The translations under genes were made by a program, and so were the position numbers. Of a DNA stretch of 39,113 nt, positions 1 through 7,384 are shown in pieces (positions within the stretch are counted from its first letter, which is position 1; each line of letters starts with the position of its first letter). The notes beneath the pieces were generated by a model, which saw only the letters and a program-made list of their open reading frames with translations, had not been told where the DNA came from and did not search any database. Source of the DNA: Paracoccus acridae (GTDB lineage Bacteria > Pseudomonadota > Alphaproteobacteria > Rhodobacterales > Rhodobacteraceae); assembly GCF_014642735.1 (NCBI RefSeq), contig NZ_BMIV01000020.1, positions 1 through 39,113 of the forward strand, written 5' to 3'.

Positions 1-95
1 AATGGCTGCGGTGAAGCAGACGCCGCCGGTAGCTCTGTCCGCGTCAGGAAGTTTGCGACCGGCGTTGAGGATGTGACCGCACCACGAAGGCATCT

Positions 96-341
96 GTGTG
101 CAGGAGGGGTCACGACGCGCTGCTCTTGGTGAACCAGATGGCACAGGTGCCCGATCTTCCGGCCGGAGCGCCGATTGCCCCGACAGCAGCCCTGACCCAG
201 GATGAACTGGCCAGCGTCTACCGTCTGCCGCAGCGGGGCGACGATGAGAACTATGCCGTTGTGAACGGACAGGTCGTGCGGCTGAACGACAGGAACTACG
301 AGCTGCTTCAGATGATCCGCGTTGCACGGGCCATTCTTTGA
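96..341 (+). CDS. Small hypothetical protein, possibly the 3' remainder of a longer gene
   Basis: This is a short reading frame of 81 codons. It starts at a GTG preceded by GAAGG five bases upstream; later in-frame starts are GTG at 129 and ATG at 138. The last 65 residues look like real protein: a proline/alanine-rich linker, then a compact C-terminal part ending in YELLQMIRVARAIL. That general ending resembles small secreted RcnB-like proteins of Paracoccus, but this is only an impression. No signal peptide is present in this frame, and the frame starting at base 1 stays open to 132, so an N-terminal part lost by frameshift or truncation is possible. A terminator follows directly. Function unknown. 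Confidence 0.4.
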   Translation: MCRRGHDALLLVNQMAQVPDLPAGAPIAPTAALTQDELASVYRLPQRGDDENYAVVNGQVVRLNDRNYELLQMIRVARAIL

Positions 342-344
342 ACA

Positions 345-375
345 AGAAAGACCCGCCTGGCAGGGCGGGCCTTCG
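345..375 (+). terminator. Probable intrinsic terminator behind the first gene
   Basis: CCCGCC and GGCGGG form a 6-bp GC stem around a short loop immediately after the stop codon at 341. It is followed by CCTTCGGTTCTTG, so the T-run is weak. The position supports transcription ending here. Confidence 0.5.
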
Positions 376-664
376 GTTCTTGCCTTGGTCGATGTGGTGG
401 CTAACAACCCTGTAGGCGCAAGACAACAGATTTTTACAACCAAAACTTGTCATCTGTGTGCCATTCCCGGAGAGTGCTTCCGTATTTCGAGAGAGGGAGA
501 GGCGTTATCTATCGTTCGAGCCGCAGGTCGTATTTGCATGAATGCTCCTGGCGCAGGTCACGGCGAACAGAAGGCCCGGCTCCCTGGTGGTCGACTTCAT
601 GCATGTGAAGGCCGGCCCAACAGCGGCAATCCTGCGTGCCGACAGAGCCGCTGGGTTTTGCAGC
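376..664. other. Stretch without a supported gene
   Basis: No reading frame here has convincing codon use or a ribosome binding site. The first part (about 420-500) is less GC-rich than its surroundings. A hairpin CCGCTG-N7-CAGCGG lies at 648-666, just ahead of the EcfG-like promoter described separately. Nothing else is recognised. Confidence 0.4.
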
Positions 665-689
665 GGAACCGCGACCACGGCCACACGTT
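665..689 (+). promoter_or_regulatory. EcfG-type (general stress response) promoter candidate
   Basis: GGAAC at 665-669 and CGTT at 686-689 are separated by exactly 16 bases. This matches the published consensus GGAAC-N16/17-CGTT of the alphaproteobacterial general stress sigma factor EcfG. By base composition alone, roughly one such match would be expected in a window this size on both strands, so the motif by itself is weak. Its place about 70 bases ahead of an orphan terminator is what makes it worth listing. Confidence 0.4.
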
Positions 690-695
690 CATCAC

Positions 696-780
696 TCCGA
701 AGCCCAGTGGCCGGCGGATGCGGCCACAATTTTCTCCCTCTCTCACTCCTCTGATGCCCGGCGTTCCTGCGCCGGGCTTT
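696..780 (+). ncRNA. Predicted small RNA of about 85 nt
   Basis: No protein is encoded between the EcfG-like promoter and the strong terminator at 756-780. The predicted transcript has three parts: a perfect 7-bp hairpin (GTGGCCG at 707-713, CGGCCAC at 721-727), a single-stranded pyrimidine-rich stretch at 728-755 containing CTCCCTC and ACTCCTC, and the terminator hairpin. Hairpin, C/U-rich seed, terminator is the layout of several alphaproteobacterial stress RNAs (for example GsrN or the CcsR RNAs), whose CCUCC-like loops can pair with ribosome binding sites. I see no direct sequence identity to a named family. The start point is inferred from the -10 element. Confidence 0.35.
756..780 (+). 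terminator. Strong intrinsic terminator
   Basis: GCCCGGCG (756-763) and CGCCGGGC (770-777) form a perfect 8-bp stem with a 6-base loop, followed by TTTGCGTTT. No upstream coding region on this strand needs it, which is the main reason to suspect a small RNA. Confidence 0.75.
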
Positions 781-943
781 GCGTTTCAGCCTCGGCCATG
801 AGGAGTGATCGCGTCTGAGGGGAGGGAGTTGATCCAGTGCGGCTTTATTATCAGATAACTTGACCAGCGAAGACATCTCAGCTGGCCATTCCGCTCGCCG
901 TCGTCTCCTCTTTCCATCCCCTCACCACAGGCGCTTGGTGCGG

Positions 944-1960
944 TCAGACGCCGTGCTCGGGAAGATCCGCGGACAGTCGCGCGGAGCTGACGTCCAGGAC
1001 GGCATGCATGCCGCTGGTCGTGAACTGCCGCGAAAACGATCCCTCCAGCTGATCCTGCAGGGCCAGTTCGCACATGATGGTGCCAAAGCCCTGCCCGGGC
1101 ATGGCTGGCCCTGCATGCTCCGGGGCGAAGGTCTCGTCCCAGTGGATGATCAGCCGGTTGCCTTGCCGCTCCGTGTTGATGGCCAGCCGACCGGTGTCGC
1201 GGGACAGGGCCCCGTATTTGACCGAGTTCGTGGAAAGCTCGTAGAAGACCAGGGCCAGCGGTGTGACGGCGGCCTCGCTGACCAGGACATCCTCGATGGC
1301 TAGGTCGACCGGCAGTGAGCCGGCGAAAGGCTCGAGGATCGCCTCGAGAAGTCCGCGCAAGGACCGCTTTTCGGAGATTGCGGCATTCTCCTCGCCAGTT
1401 CCAGGCGCCGTCAAGGAATGGGCAGCAGCCAGGGTCAGGAAGCGTCCGCGCATCTGGGTGACCAGGTCCTCGACTGTGGATGTCTGCCGGCTGCAAAGGT
1501 TCAGGAGGCCGCTGGCGATTGCGAAGCTGTTTCCGACCCGATGCTTCATCTCCGACAGGAGCAGGCGCTGCTGCTCGGCCGCACGATGCTGGGCGGTGAT
1601 GTCCCGGGCGATCTTGGAGGCGCCGATGACCTGACCATGCCTGTCGCGGATTGGCGAAATGCTGACCGAGATCGGAAACAACTGGCCGTTCTTCTTGCGC
1701 CGGATTGTCTCGAAATGCTGGATGCGCTCGCCCCGGCGCAACCGGCTGATGAAGTCGACTTCCTCATGCTGCCGGTCTTCGGGGATGATGAGGGTGATGG
1801 ACCGCCCGAGCACCTCATCGGAGCGGTAGCCGAACATGCGCTCTGCGGCGGGGTTCCAGCTCAGGATGATGCTGTTCAGGTCCTTGGCCACGATCGCATC
1901 GTTGGAGCCTTCGACGATTGCCGCGAAATGCTGCTGCAGGTTCTCGTCCAGAAGCGACAT
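944..1960 (-). CDS. PAS-domain HWE-family sensor histidine kinase
   Basis: This is a 338-residue soluble sensor kinase without membrane segments. Residues about 9-120 form a PAS sensor domain (WNPAAERMFGY, then a PAC-like end at ITAQHRAAEQ). The HWE kinase core follows: H-box SEMKHRVGN with phospho-acceptor His140, N-box FYELSTNSVKYGALS (Glu241, Asn245), and the family-defining W-x-E at Trp274-Asp-Glu276, then a glycine box GQGFGT. The start ATG at 1960 was chosen because the upstream in-frame extension is not protein-like. It is divergent from a second HWE kinase and its receiver protein, with 132 bp between them. HWE kinases often sense light, redox or general stress; the PAS ligand cannot be told from sequence. 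Confidence 0.9.
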   Translation of the reverse strand: MSLLDENLQQHFAAIVEGSNDAIVAKDLNSIILSWNPAAERMFGYRSDEVLGRSITLIIPEDRQHEEVDFISRLRRGERIQHFETIRRKKNGQLFPISVSISPIRDRHGQVIGASKIARDITAQHRAAEQQRLLLSEMKHRVGNSFAIASGLLNLCSRQTSTVEDLVTQMRGRFLTLAAAHSLTAPGTGEENAAISEKRSLRGLLEAILEPFAGSLPVDLAIEDVLVSEAAVTPLALVFYELSTNSVKYGALSRDTGRLAINTERQGNRLIIHWDETFAPEHAGPAMPGQGFGTIMCELALQDQLEGSFSRQFTTSGMHAVLDVSSARLSADLPEHGV

Positions 1961-2092
1961 GGTGATATCCCGGTGAAAGCGCGCATCCGCAGTTGAAGCC
2001 CAATATGATGGCAGAAGACAAGAGCATGTTGCCGCACACGTCATCACCGACATGTCTCTATCCGCCAAGGCGTTGAGCCGCTATGCTTTTTC

Positions 2093-3106
2093 ATGAAGCG
2101 AGACGCTGGAGCAGCCGTGGATCTTGACGAACTTTACCGCGTGCTGCGCGGCTCGCATGTCCAGGCCGTCAGCATCGTCAACACGCTGCGCGACCCGCTG
2201 GTGGTGCTGGATGACGCGTTCAGGGTCCTGACCGCCAACCCGGCCTTCTACGACACCTTCTCGACCAGCCGGGACGAGACGATCGGGACGGCCCTGGCCG
2301 ATCTTGGCGAGGGCCAATGGAACATCCCCGAGTTGCGCCTTCTGCTGGAGCAGGTGATCCCCAGAAGCACCTCGGTCATCGACTACGAGGTGCGGGCCAG
2401 GTTTCCCCAGATCGGCCCGCGCACCATGCTGGTCAGTGCCCAACGCCTGAACCATCCCGACAGCGGCCAACGCATCCTGCTTCTGACCATCGTGGACGCC
2501 ACCGAGCGCCAGCAGGCCGAGGCAGACAAGGACATCCTGATCGGGGAACTGGGCCACCGGATCAAGAACCTTCTGGCGGTGACCCGGGCGATCGCGCGGC
2601 GGACCGAGGTCGAGGGGCGCAATGCCGAGGAATACCGCGACGACTTTCTGGGCCGCTTCGATGCCCTCGCCCGGTCGCTGGCCGTCTCGGCCCAGCATTC
2701 CGATGCCGACCTGGCCCAGTTGGTCCATGCGGTGATGAAGCCCTGGCTTGGGGACACGCGCGCCATCACCCTGGACGGGCAGGGGGCCATCGCCCTGCTG
2801 CCCAGGCAGGCCATGTCCCTGGGGATGATCCTGCACGAACTGGCCACCAATGCGATCAAGCACGGCGCCTTGTCGGTTCCCGGCGGGCAGCTGGACATCG
2901 CCTGGAGCCTTGCCGAGGACAGGGAGGGCCACCGCCAGGTGCATCTTCGCTGGCGGGAAAGCGGCGGGCCGGAAGCCTCGCCGCCCGAGGCCACGGGCTT
3001 CGGGACCCGGCTGATCCGGTTTGCCACCGAGGTCGACCTCAGGGGCCGGGCGGAACTGAGCTATCGTCCAGACGGTTTGGTGGCTGATCTGACCTTTCCC
3101 CAGTAG
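2093..3106 (+). CDS. HWE-family sensor histidine kinase with N-terminal PAS-like domain
   Basis: This 337-residue protein has a PAS-like domain (about residues 22-140, TLRDPLVVLDDAFRVLTANPAF, ending in IVDATERQQAEADKD). The kinase part carries GELGHRIKNLLAV (His155), the N-box LHELATNAIKHGALS, and Trp287-Arg-Glu289, which places it in the HWE family. A glycine box TGFGTRLI follows. There is no transmembrane segment, so it should sense a cytoplasmic signal. Its stop overlaps the earliest possible start of the receiver gene, so the two are very likely co-transcribed and form a kinase-receiver pair. No good ribosome binding site precedes the ATG at 2093. Confidence 0.88.
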   Translation: MKRDAGAAVDLDELYRVLRGSHVQAVSIVNTLRDPLVVLDDAFRVLTANPAFYDTFSTSRDETIGTALADLGEGQWNIPELRLLLEQVIPRSTSVIDYEVRARFPQIGPRTMLVSAQRLNHPDSGQRILLLTIVDATERQQAEADKDILIGELGHRIKNLLAVTRAIARRTEVEGRNAEEYRDDFLGRFDALARSLAVSAQHSDADLAQLVHAVMKPWLGDTRAITLDGQGAIALLPRQAMSLGMILHELATNAIKHGALSVPGGQLDIAWSLAEDREGHRQVHLRWRESGGPEASPPEATGFGTRLIRFATEVDLRGRAELSYRPDGLVADLTFPQ

Positions 3107-3123
3107 TGCTTCCCGGTTGGCCG

Positions 3124-3510
3124 ATGTCTGACAAGCCCGCTTCATGCCGCCCAGGCGACCGCGTTTCCGTGCTGGTCGTCGAGGACGAGATGATGATCGC
3201 CCTGGATGTGCAGATGATGCTCGAGGACAATGGCTATGCCGTCCTGGGTCCGGTCGGCTCCGTGGAAGGCGCCTTGCGCCTGCTGGACGACACCCGCCCC
3301 GATGCCGCGGTGCTTGACGGCAACCTGCGCGGCCAGCCGGTGGAGCCGGTCGCCCGGCGGCTGCGGGGCCTGGGGGTCCCCTTCGTCCTCTCGTCCGCCT
3401 ATGACAACGCCACCTTTGCCGACCATGAAGCCCTGGCAGGGGTCGAGAATGTCCGCAAGCCGGTCACCGAGGCACGCTTGATGGTCGCGCTCGAAAAGGC
3501 GCTTTCGTAG
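3124..3510 (+). CDS. Single-domain response regulator (receiver only)
   Basis: This 128-residue protein consists only of a receiver domain. It has the acidic pocket VVEDE (Glu20, Asp21), phospho-acceptor Asp65 (AAVLDGNL), the conserved hydroxyl residue in FVLSSAY (Ser90/Ser91) and Lys112 in VRKPV. There is no output domain, so it probably acts by protein contact or as a phosphate shuttle, as is common for partners of HWE kinases. The ATG at 3124 was taken as start; a GTG at 3106 overlapping the kinase stop would add six residues. It is the last gene of the kinase operon. Confidence 0.87.
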   Translation: MSDKPASCRPGDRVSVLVVEDEMMIALDVQMMLEDNGYAVLGPVGSVEGALRLLDDTRPDAAVLDGNLRGQPVEPVARRLRGLGVPFVLSSAYDNATFADHEALAGVENVRKPVTEARLMVALEKALS

Positions 3511-3640
3511 GACAGGGTGCCGGGAGCACCGCACTTCCAGGCCGAGGCGTGTTCTGTCTGGCAGCTGCAGCCTATGACCATTAGGCCCTTGCCAGGCTTC
3601 TCCTGCATGTGCCGCACGTTCGTATCGTATCGCTCGGGCG

Positions 3641-3820
3641 TCAGTGAGAGTGATCTTCTTGCCAGGGCGTCATGTTCCCCGCCTGCACGATCTCCACGGT
3701 TCTCACGGCAATATTTGTGGCGGCCTCCTCCGTCAGCCCGGCCTCCGCGCAAGCCTGCAAGACCGCCTCGAACAGGGTGCCATACCCTTCGCGGACGTGC
3801 CGGTCCGTGTTCCTAGTCAT
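3641..3820 (-). CDS. Small hypothetical protein (59 aa), second gene of an overlapping pair
   Basis: The ATG at 3820 follows an excellent ribosome binding site (AGGAGGGG, spacing about 6). The protein is soluble and contains an amphipathic helical stretch, LFEAVLQACAEAGLTEEAATNIAVRTVEI. No known family is recognised. Its first codon overlaps the last two codons of the upstream small gene, so the two should be translated together. It lies convergent to the receiver gene of the kinase operon. Confidence 0.6.
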   Translation of the reverse strand: MTRNTDRHVREGYGTLFEAVLQACAEAGLTEEAATNIAVRTVEIVQAGNMTPWQEDHSH

Positions 3821-3977
3821 CGGAACCCCTCCTGGGATGCGCCTTCGCCCGCAACGCCACTGCACGTCGCGCCATGTCCTGGCCTTCGACATCGGACATG
3901 CCCATCGAGTTGCACGCGAACCTGATGCGGGCGGCGACAACCTCATCCGATTGCCGGTCTTCTGCCATTTCCGTCAT
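3813..3977 (-). CDS. Small hypothetical protein (54 aa), first gene of an overlapping pair
   Basis: The frame runs from ATG at 3977 (AAAGGG six bases upstream) to TAG at 3813-3815. An alternative ATG at 3992 would add five residues (MKGRI). The product is charged and helical, with QSDEVVAARIRFACNSMG and MARRAVALRAKAHP. The strong ribosome binding site of the next gene lies inside its last codons, and the two genes overlap by 8 bases. A GGAAC-N17-CGCTT element (4023 down to 3997 on this strand) is a weak EcfG-like match that would favour the inner start. Function unknown. Confidence 0.5.
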   Translation of the reverse strand: MTEMAEDRQSDEVVAARIRFACNSMGMSDVEGQDMARRAVALRAKAHPRRGSDD

Positions 3978-4255
3978 GATGCGCCCTTTCATGGCTAAGC
4001 GCTCACCTGATCATGGCAGTTCCATCAATGCAAATCACCTCAGGAAGATGACCCGGGGTCTGGGTTGGCTGGTCCGCGACCAGGTCGGTCACACGCTTTC
4101 CAAGGAGCAGCAGGCGCTGCCCCCTGAGATCTCACGATTCCAATTCATGATCTTCGCCATCTGCCCATTGCGGGAGAGAAAACATAGCCATTGAACAGGA
4201 ATGACCCGCAGAAGTTGAATCCCCCGTGTCGGCGGAACCTGACGGAGCGGAACAC

Positions 4256-4507
4256 ATGATCACTCACGGCGAGGCTGTCCGACTGAGGGACGAACGCCTG
4301 GTCCGGGCTGTCAAGAGCGCGGAGGAGGCGAGTGGCTTTCGGACCGGGATCCGATATTCCGAGCGGGGTCGCCATCTGGTCCAGGTGTCGCTTGTTCCCC
4401 GAAGATATTGGTGGATCTGCGATCTGGATGACGAGGGCAGGCTCTTCAACTGCCGGATCATGACCACAGAGGATTACGCCCGGATGAGTGAGAGGCCTCG
4501 CCACTGA
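4256..4507 (+). CDS. Small hypothetical protein (83 aa)
   Basis: This start was chosen because GGAG stands 8 bases ahead of the ATG; a GTG at 4226 would add ten residues. The protein is charged, soluble and has a central WWICDLDDEGRLFNCRIMT segment that looks like a beta-sheet core. No family is recognised. It stands alone between the small-gene pair and the binding-protein gene, with no clear operon partner. Confidence 0.5.
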   Translation: MITHGEAVRLRDERLVRAVKSAEEASGFRTGIRYSERGRHLVQVSLVPRRYWWICDLDDEGRLFNCRIMTTEDYARMSERPRH

Positions 4508-4835
4508 AGTGCCGCGGGCTTCCTGATTGCCCTTGGGCTACGGAGGACCGTCCAGAACGACGGGGCCAGGGCAGTTGACCAGACATCCTGATCGGCGCGG
4601 CTTCCCGTATCAGCCTCGCCGTGCCTTGCGGGCCGCTTAACGCTGGTCGCGCATGGCCTCATCGCAATAAACTTGCGCACGAAGGCGGCGTCAGGATGTC
4701 CAGCTTTTACATCGACAAACAGAAAAATAGAAATATCCTCCTCTTGGACAGGCAGGCGGTTCACATGCTGACTGCCTGATCGCGTTCGCAAAGGACGCCA
4801 AGAAAACAAGAACAATCACCAACAGGAGGGAGAAC
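4508..4835. other. Intergenic region upstream of the binding-protein gene
   Basis: No supported gene is seen. The last 120 bases are clearly richer in A (ACAGAAAAATAG, AAGAAAACAAGAAC) and probably hold the promoter and leader of the PotD-like gene. A 7-bp inverted repeat CAGGCAG/CTGCCTG spaced by 16 bases lies at about 4749-4778. I could not fix a -35/-10 pair. Confidence 0.35.
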
Positions 4836-5903
4836 ATGAAGACTGTCCTTGCAGTCACAGTCGGACTGGCGGCGTCGGGCATCAGTGCTCAGGCCGAGGA
4901 GATCAACGTAATGTCGTGGGGAGGCGCCGTGGCGGCCGCCCAGATGGAGGCCTATCACAAGCCCTACATGGCCGAGACGGGCATCAAGATCAATTCAATC
5001 GATGCCGACAACCCTGCCGTTCCCATCAAGGCGCAGGTGGAGGTCGGCAACGTGACGGTTGATATCGCCGATGTCGAGCCTTCGGATCTGGTCCGGCTCT
5101 GCGACGAGGGGCTGCTGGAGCAGCTTCCCATCGACGAACTTCCCGACGGCAGTGACGGCACGAAGGCCGCCGATGATTTCATCGAGGGCGGCCTTTATGA
5201 CTGCGGTGTGGGGATCCTCGTTTATTCCACGGTGATCGGATACCGCGGTGACCAGCTGGAAGGTGTCACGTCGGCCAGCGACTTCTTCGATCTGGAGAAG
5301 TTTCCGGGCAAGCGCGGCCTGCGCAAGGGCGCCAAGTTCTCGCTTGAACTGGCCTTGATGGCCGATGGCGTCGAACCCGCAGACGTCTACACGGTTCTTG
5401 CCACACCCGAAGGGGTCGACCGAGCCTTTGCGAAGCTCGATACCATCAAGAACGACACCGTGTGGTGGGAGGCAGGGGCGCAACCCGTGCAGCTTCTGGC
5501 CGATGGCGAGGTCGTCATGACCACCGCCTATAACGGGCGGCTGTTCGATGCGGCCATCAACGAGAACAAGCCCTTCGAGATCCTGTGGGACAACCAGATC
5601 CTCGACTTCAATCTTTACGTGATCCCGAAGGGGGCACCCAACAAGGATGCGGCCTGGACCTACATCAAGTGGGCCACCCAGAGCGAGCGACAGGCCGAGC
5701 TGACGCGCTACATCAGCTATGGGCCGGTGCGGAAATCGGGTTCGGCAGGGGTCGGCCTCTACAAGGACGACAAGACCGAGATGGCGACCTATCTTCCGAC
5801 CTATCCGGAATACCTGGATGACGCCTTGACTTCGGATGTCGAATTCTGGGCGAACTACGACACCGAACTCAGCGAACGGTTCAATACCTGGCTGGCGAAC
5901 TGA
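4836..5903 (+). CDS. PotD-like periplasmic substrate-binding protein of an ABC importer
   Basis: This 355-residue protein has a signal peptide ending in ISAQA (cleavage after about residue 20) and the fold markers of spermidine/putrescine-type (PotD/PotF, family 1 cluster) binding proteins: NVMSWGGAVAAAQ at the mature start, a hinge region with VWWEAGAQPVQLLADGEVVMTTAYNGR, and WTYIKWATQSERQ near the C terminus. It captures a polyamine-like or other amino substrate in the periplasm. A strong ribosome binding site (AGGAGGG) precedes the ATG. No ATPase or permease genes follow; the next gene is an FAD amine/amino acid oxidoreductase. It must share a transporter encoded elsewhere, or the rest of its operon was lost. 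Confidence 0.88.
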   Translation: MKTVLAVTVGLAASGISAQAEEINVMSWGGAVAAAQMEAYHKPYMAETGIKINSIDADNPAVPIKAQVEVGNVTVDIADVEPSDLVRLCDEGLLEQLPIDELPDGSDGTKAADDFIEGGLYDCGVGILVYSTVIGYRGDQLEGVTSASDFFDLEKFPGKRGLRKGAKFSLELALMADGVEPADVYTVLATPEGVDRAFAKLDTIKNDTVWWEAGAQPVQLLADGEVVMTTAYNGRLFDAAINENKPFEILWDNQILDFNLYVIPKGAPNKDAAWTYIKWATQSERQAELTRYISYGPVRKSGSAGVGLYKDDKTEMATYLPTYPEYLDDALTSDVEFWANYDTELSERFNTWLAN

Positions 5904-5909
5904 TGGCGA

Positions 5910-5940
5910 GGGTGGCGGTCGATCTGCCGCCGCCCTTGTT
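5910..5940 (+). terminator. Intrinsic terminator or attenuator behind the binding-protein gene
   Basis: GGGTGGCGG (5910-5918) and CCGCCGCCC (5927-5935) form a 9-bp stem with one G-T pair and an 8-base loop, followed by TTGTT. It lies 7 bases after the stop and could lower expression of the downstream oxidoreductase. Confidence 0.65.
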
Positions 5941-5997
5941 CATGAACCGAAGGAAACGGCGATGATGGGCGATGCGTGACGTGGTGCGGTCCTTGCC

Positions 5998-7236
5998 ATG
6001 AAGCATGTCGGAGTGATCGGGGCAGGGGCCGTGGGGCTTGCCTGTGCCTTCCATCTTCGCAGGGCGGGTTGCCGGGTCACCCTTGTCGATGGCACGGGCG
6101 CGGTATCGGGGGCTTCCTACGGCAATGCCGGGACATTCGCCCCCTATGCCTGCGTTCCGGTGAACAATCCTTCGGTGTTTCCCAACATCCCGCATTACCT
6201 GCTGTCGAGTGACAGTCCATTCCGCATCAGGCCGGCCTATGTGCCGCGGATGCTGCCCTGGCTGGCCTCGTTTCTGCGCCATTCGACGGCCGGCCGCTCG
6301 CGAGCATCCTCGGCTGCGCTTGCCACGCTGCTCCTCAAGGCGCAGTCCGGGTGGGATCCCATACTGGACGCGGTGGGACGTGACCTCATCGACGGGCAGG
6401 AATGCCTTTATCTTTACGAAACAGAAGCCGCTTTCCACGCCTCACGGCCCGACCTGGGCTATCGCAAGCAGCTTGGCGTCGCATTCGACCTTCTGACGCA
6501 GGCTGATATTTCTGCCTTGGAGCCGGCACTGGCCCGTCGTTTCACCCAAGGGGTGCTTTTCCGGGGCAGCTGGCGCTTTCGGTCGCCGCACCGGCTGCTG
6601 CTGCAGCTAGCCGAATATCTTGCCCGACAGGACGTGCTCCTGATCCGAGAGGAGGCGTGCCGGATAGAAACGGGCGATGAGGGCGCGATCCTGCACGTCA
6701 GGACGGGCGCACCGCTTGCCTTCGATCAGATCGTCCTTGCCGCGGGGGCAAAGTCGCGCGCCTTGGCCGCAAGCTGCGGCGACAGTATCCCCTTGGATAC
6801 GGAACGAGGCTATCATGTGGCCTTCCAGGCGGGCGAAGGCCTGCTGTCCCGCCCCTGCGGTCTGGCTGAACGGGGCATCTACATGACCCCGATGATGGGA
6901 GAGTTGCGTGCAGCGGGCACGGTGGAACTGGCGGGCTTCACGCAAAAACGCAGCACCGGCCTCTTGAACCATATCGAATCCTCGGCTCGCGCCGCAGTGC
7001 CCGCGCTAAGTGGTCCCACCACCACCTGGCTGGGCTTCCGCCCCACCTTGCCTGACGGCTTGCCGGTCCTGGGCTTCTCGCGCCGATCGAAGCGGGTGAT
7101 CTATGCGTTCGGGCATCAGCATGTGGGCCTGACGCTTGCCGGCATGACCGGCGAGATTGTTGCCGACCTTGCAACGGGAAAGTCCCTGCAGACCGACATC
7201 ACTCCTTTCCTTTGTGATCGCTTTGGCCGCGGGTGA
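5998..7236 (+). CDS. DadA-like FAD-dependent amino acid/amine oxidoreductase
   Basis: This 412-residue protein begins with an FAD-binding GxGxxG (Gly8-Ala-Gly10-Ala-Val-Gly13) and has the DAO fold used by D-amino acid dehydrogenases, glycine oxidases and related enzymes. SGASYGNAGTFAPYACVPVNNP is the DadA-type loop after the first strand. The C-terminal GLTLAGMTGEIVADL segment is the second FAD-contacting motif. It should oxidise a small amino compound to imino or keto product, passing electrons to the respiratory chain. The start is fixed by an in-frame stop at 5977; no clear ribosome binding site is seen. The PotD-like gene lies 94 bases upstream, so uptake and oxidation of the same amine is plausible. 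Confidence 0.87.
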   Translation: MKHVGVIGAGAVGLACAFHLRRAGCRVTLVDGTGAVSGASYGNAGTFAPYACVPVNNPSVFPNIPHYLLSSDSPFRIRPAYVPRMLPWLASFLRHSTAGRSRASSAALATLLLKAQSGWDPILDAVGRDLIDGQECLYLYETEAAFHASRPDLGYRKQLGVAFDLLTQADISALEPALARRFTQGVLFRGSWRFRSPHRLLLQLAEYLARQDVLLIREEACRIETGDEGAILHVRTGAPLAFDQIVLAAGAKSRALAASCGDSIPLDTERGYHVAFQAGEGLLSRPCGLAERGIYMTPMMGELRAAGTVELAGFTQKRSTGLLNHIESSARAAVPALSGPTTTWLGFRPTLPDGLPVLGFSRRSKRVIYAFGHQHVGLTLAGMTGEIVADLATGKSLQTDITPFLCDRFGRG

Positions 7237-7384
7237 TCCAAGTGCGGGCTCCGGCCCTCTATGACAGCTTGCTACCAAATATGCAGTTTTTACCTCGCAA
7301 CGACTATGTGGAGTTGCTTAACTGCGATTCTGACAACAGGACCGACCTGCGTATAGACACATTTGCTAGGGCGTGACGGCGGGT

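Noticed and set aside
2081..3145. 354-codon minus-strand frame over the second kinase
   Set aside because: Antisense shadow produced by high-GC codon bias; the plus-strand kinase has all catalytic motifs.
3813..3992. Single 101-residue gene from 3946 to 3641
   Set aside because: The upstream part of that frame is arginine/proline-rich and not protein-like. The strong ribosome binding site before 3820 and the separate overlapping small frame explain the region better.
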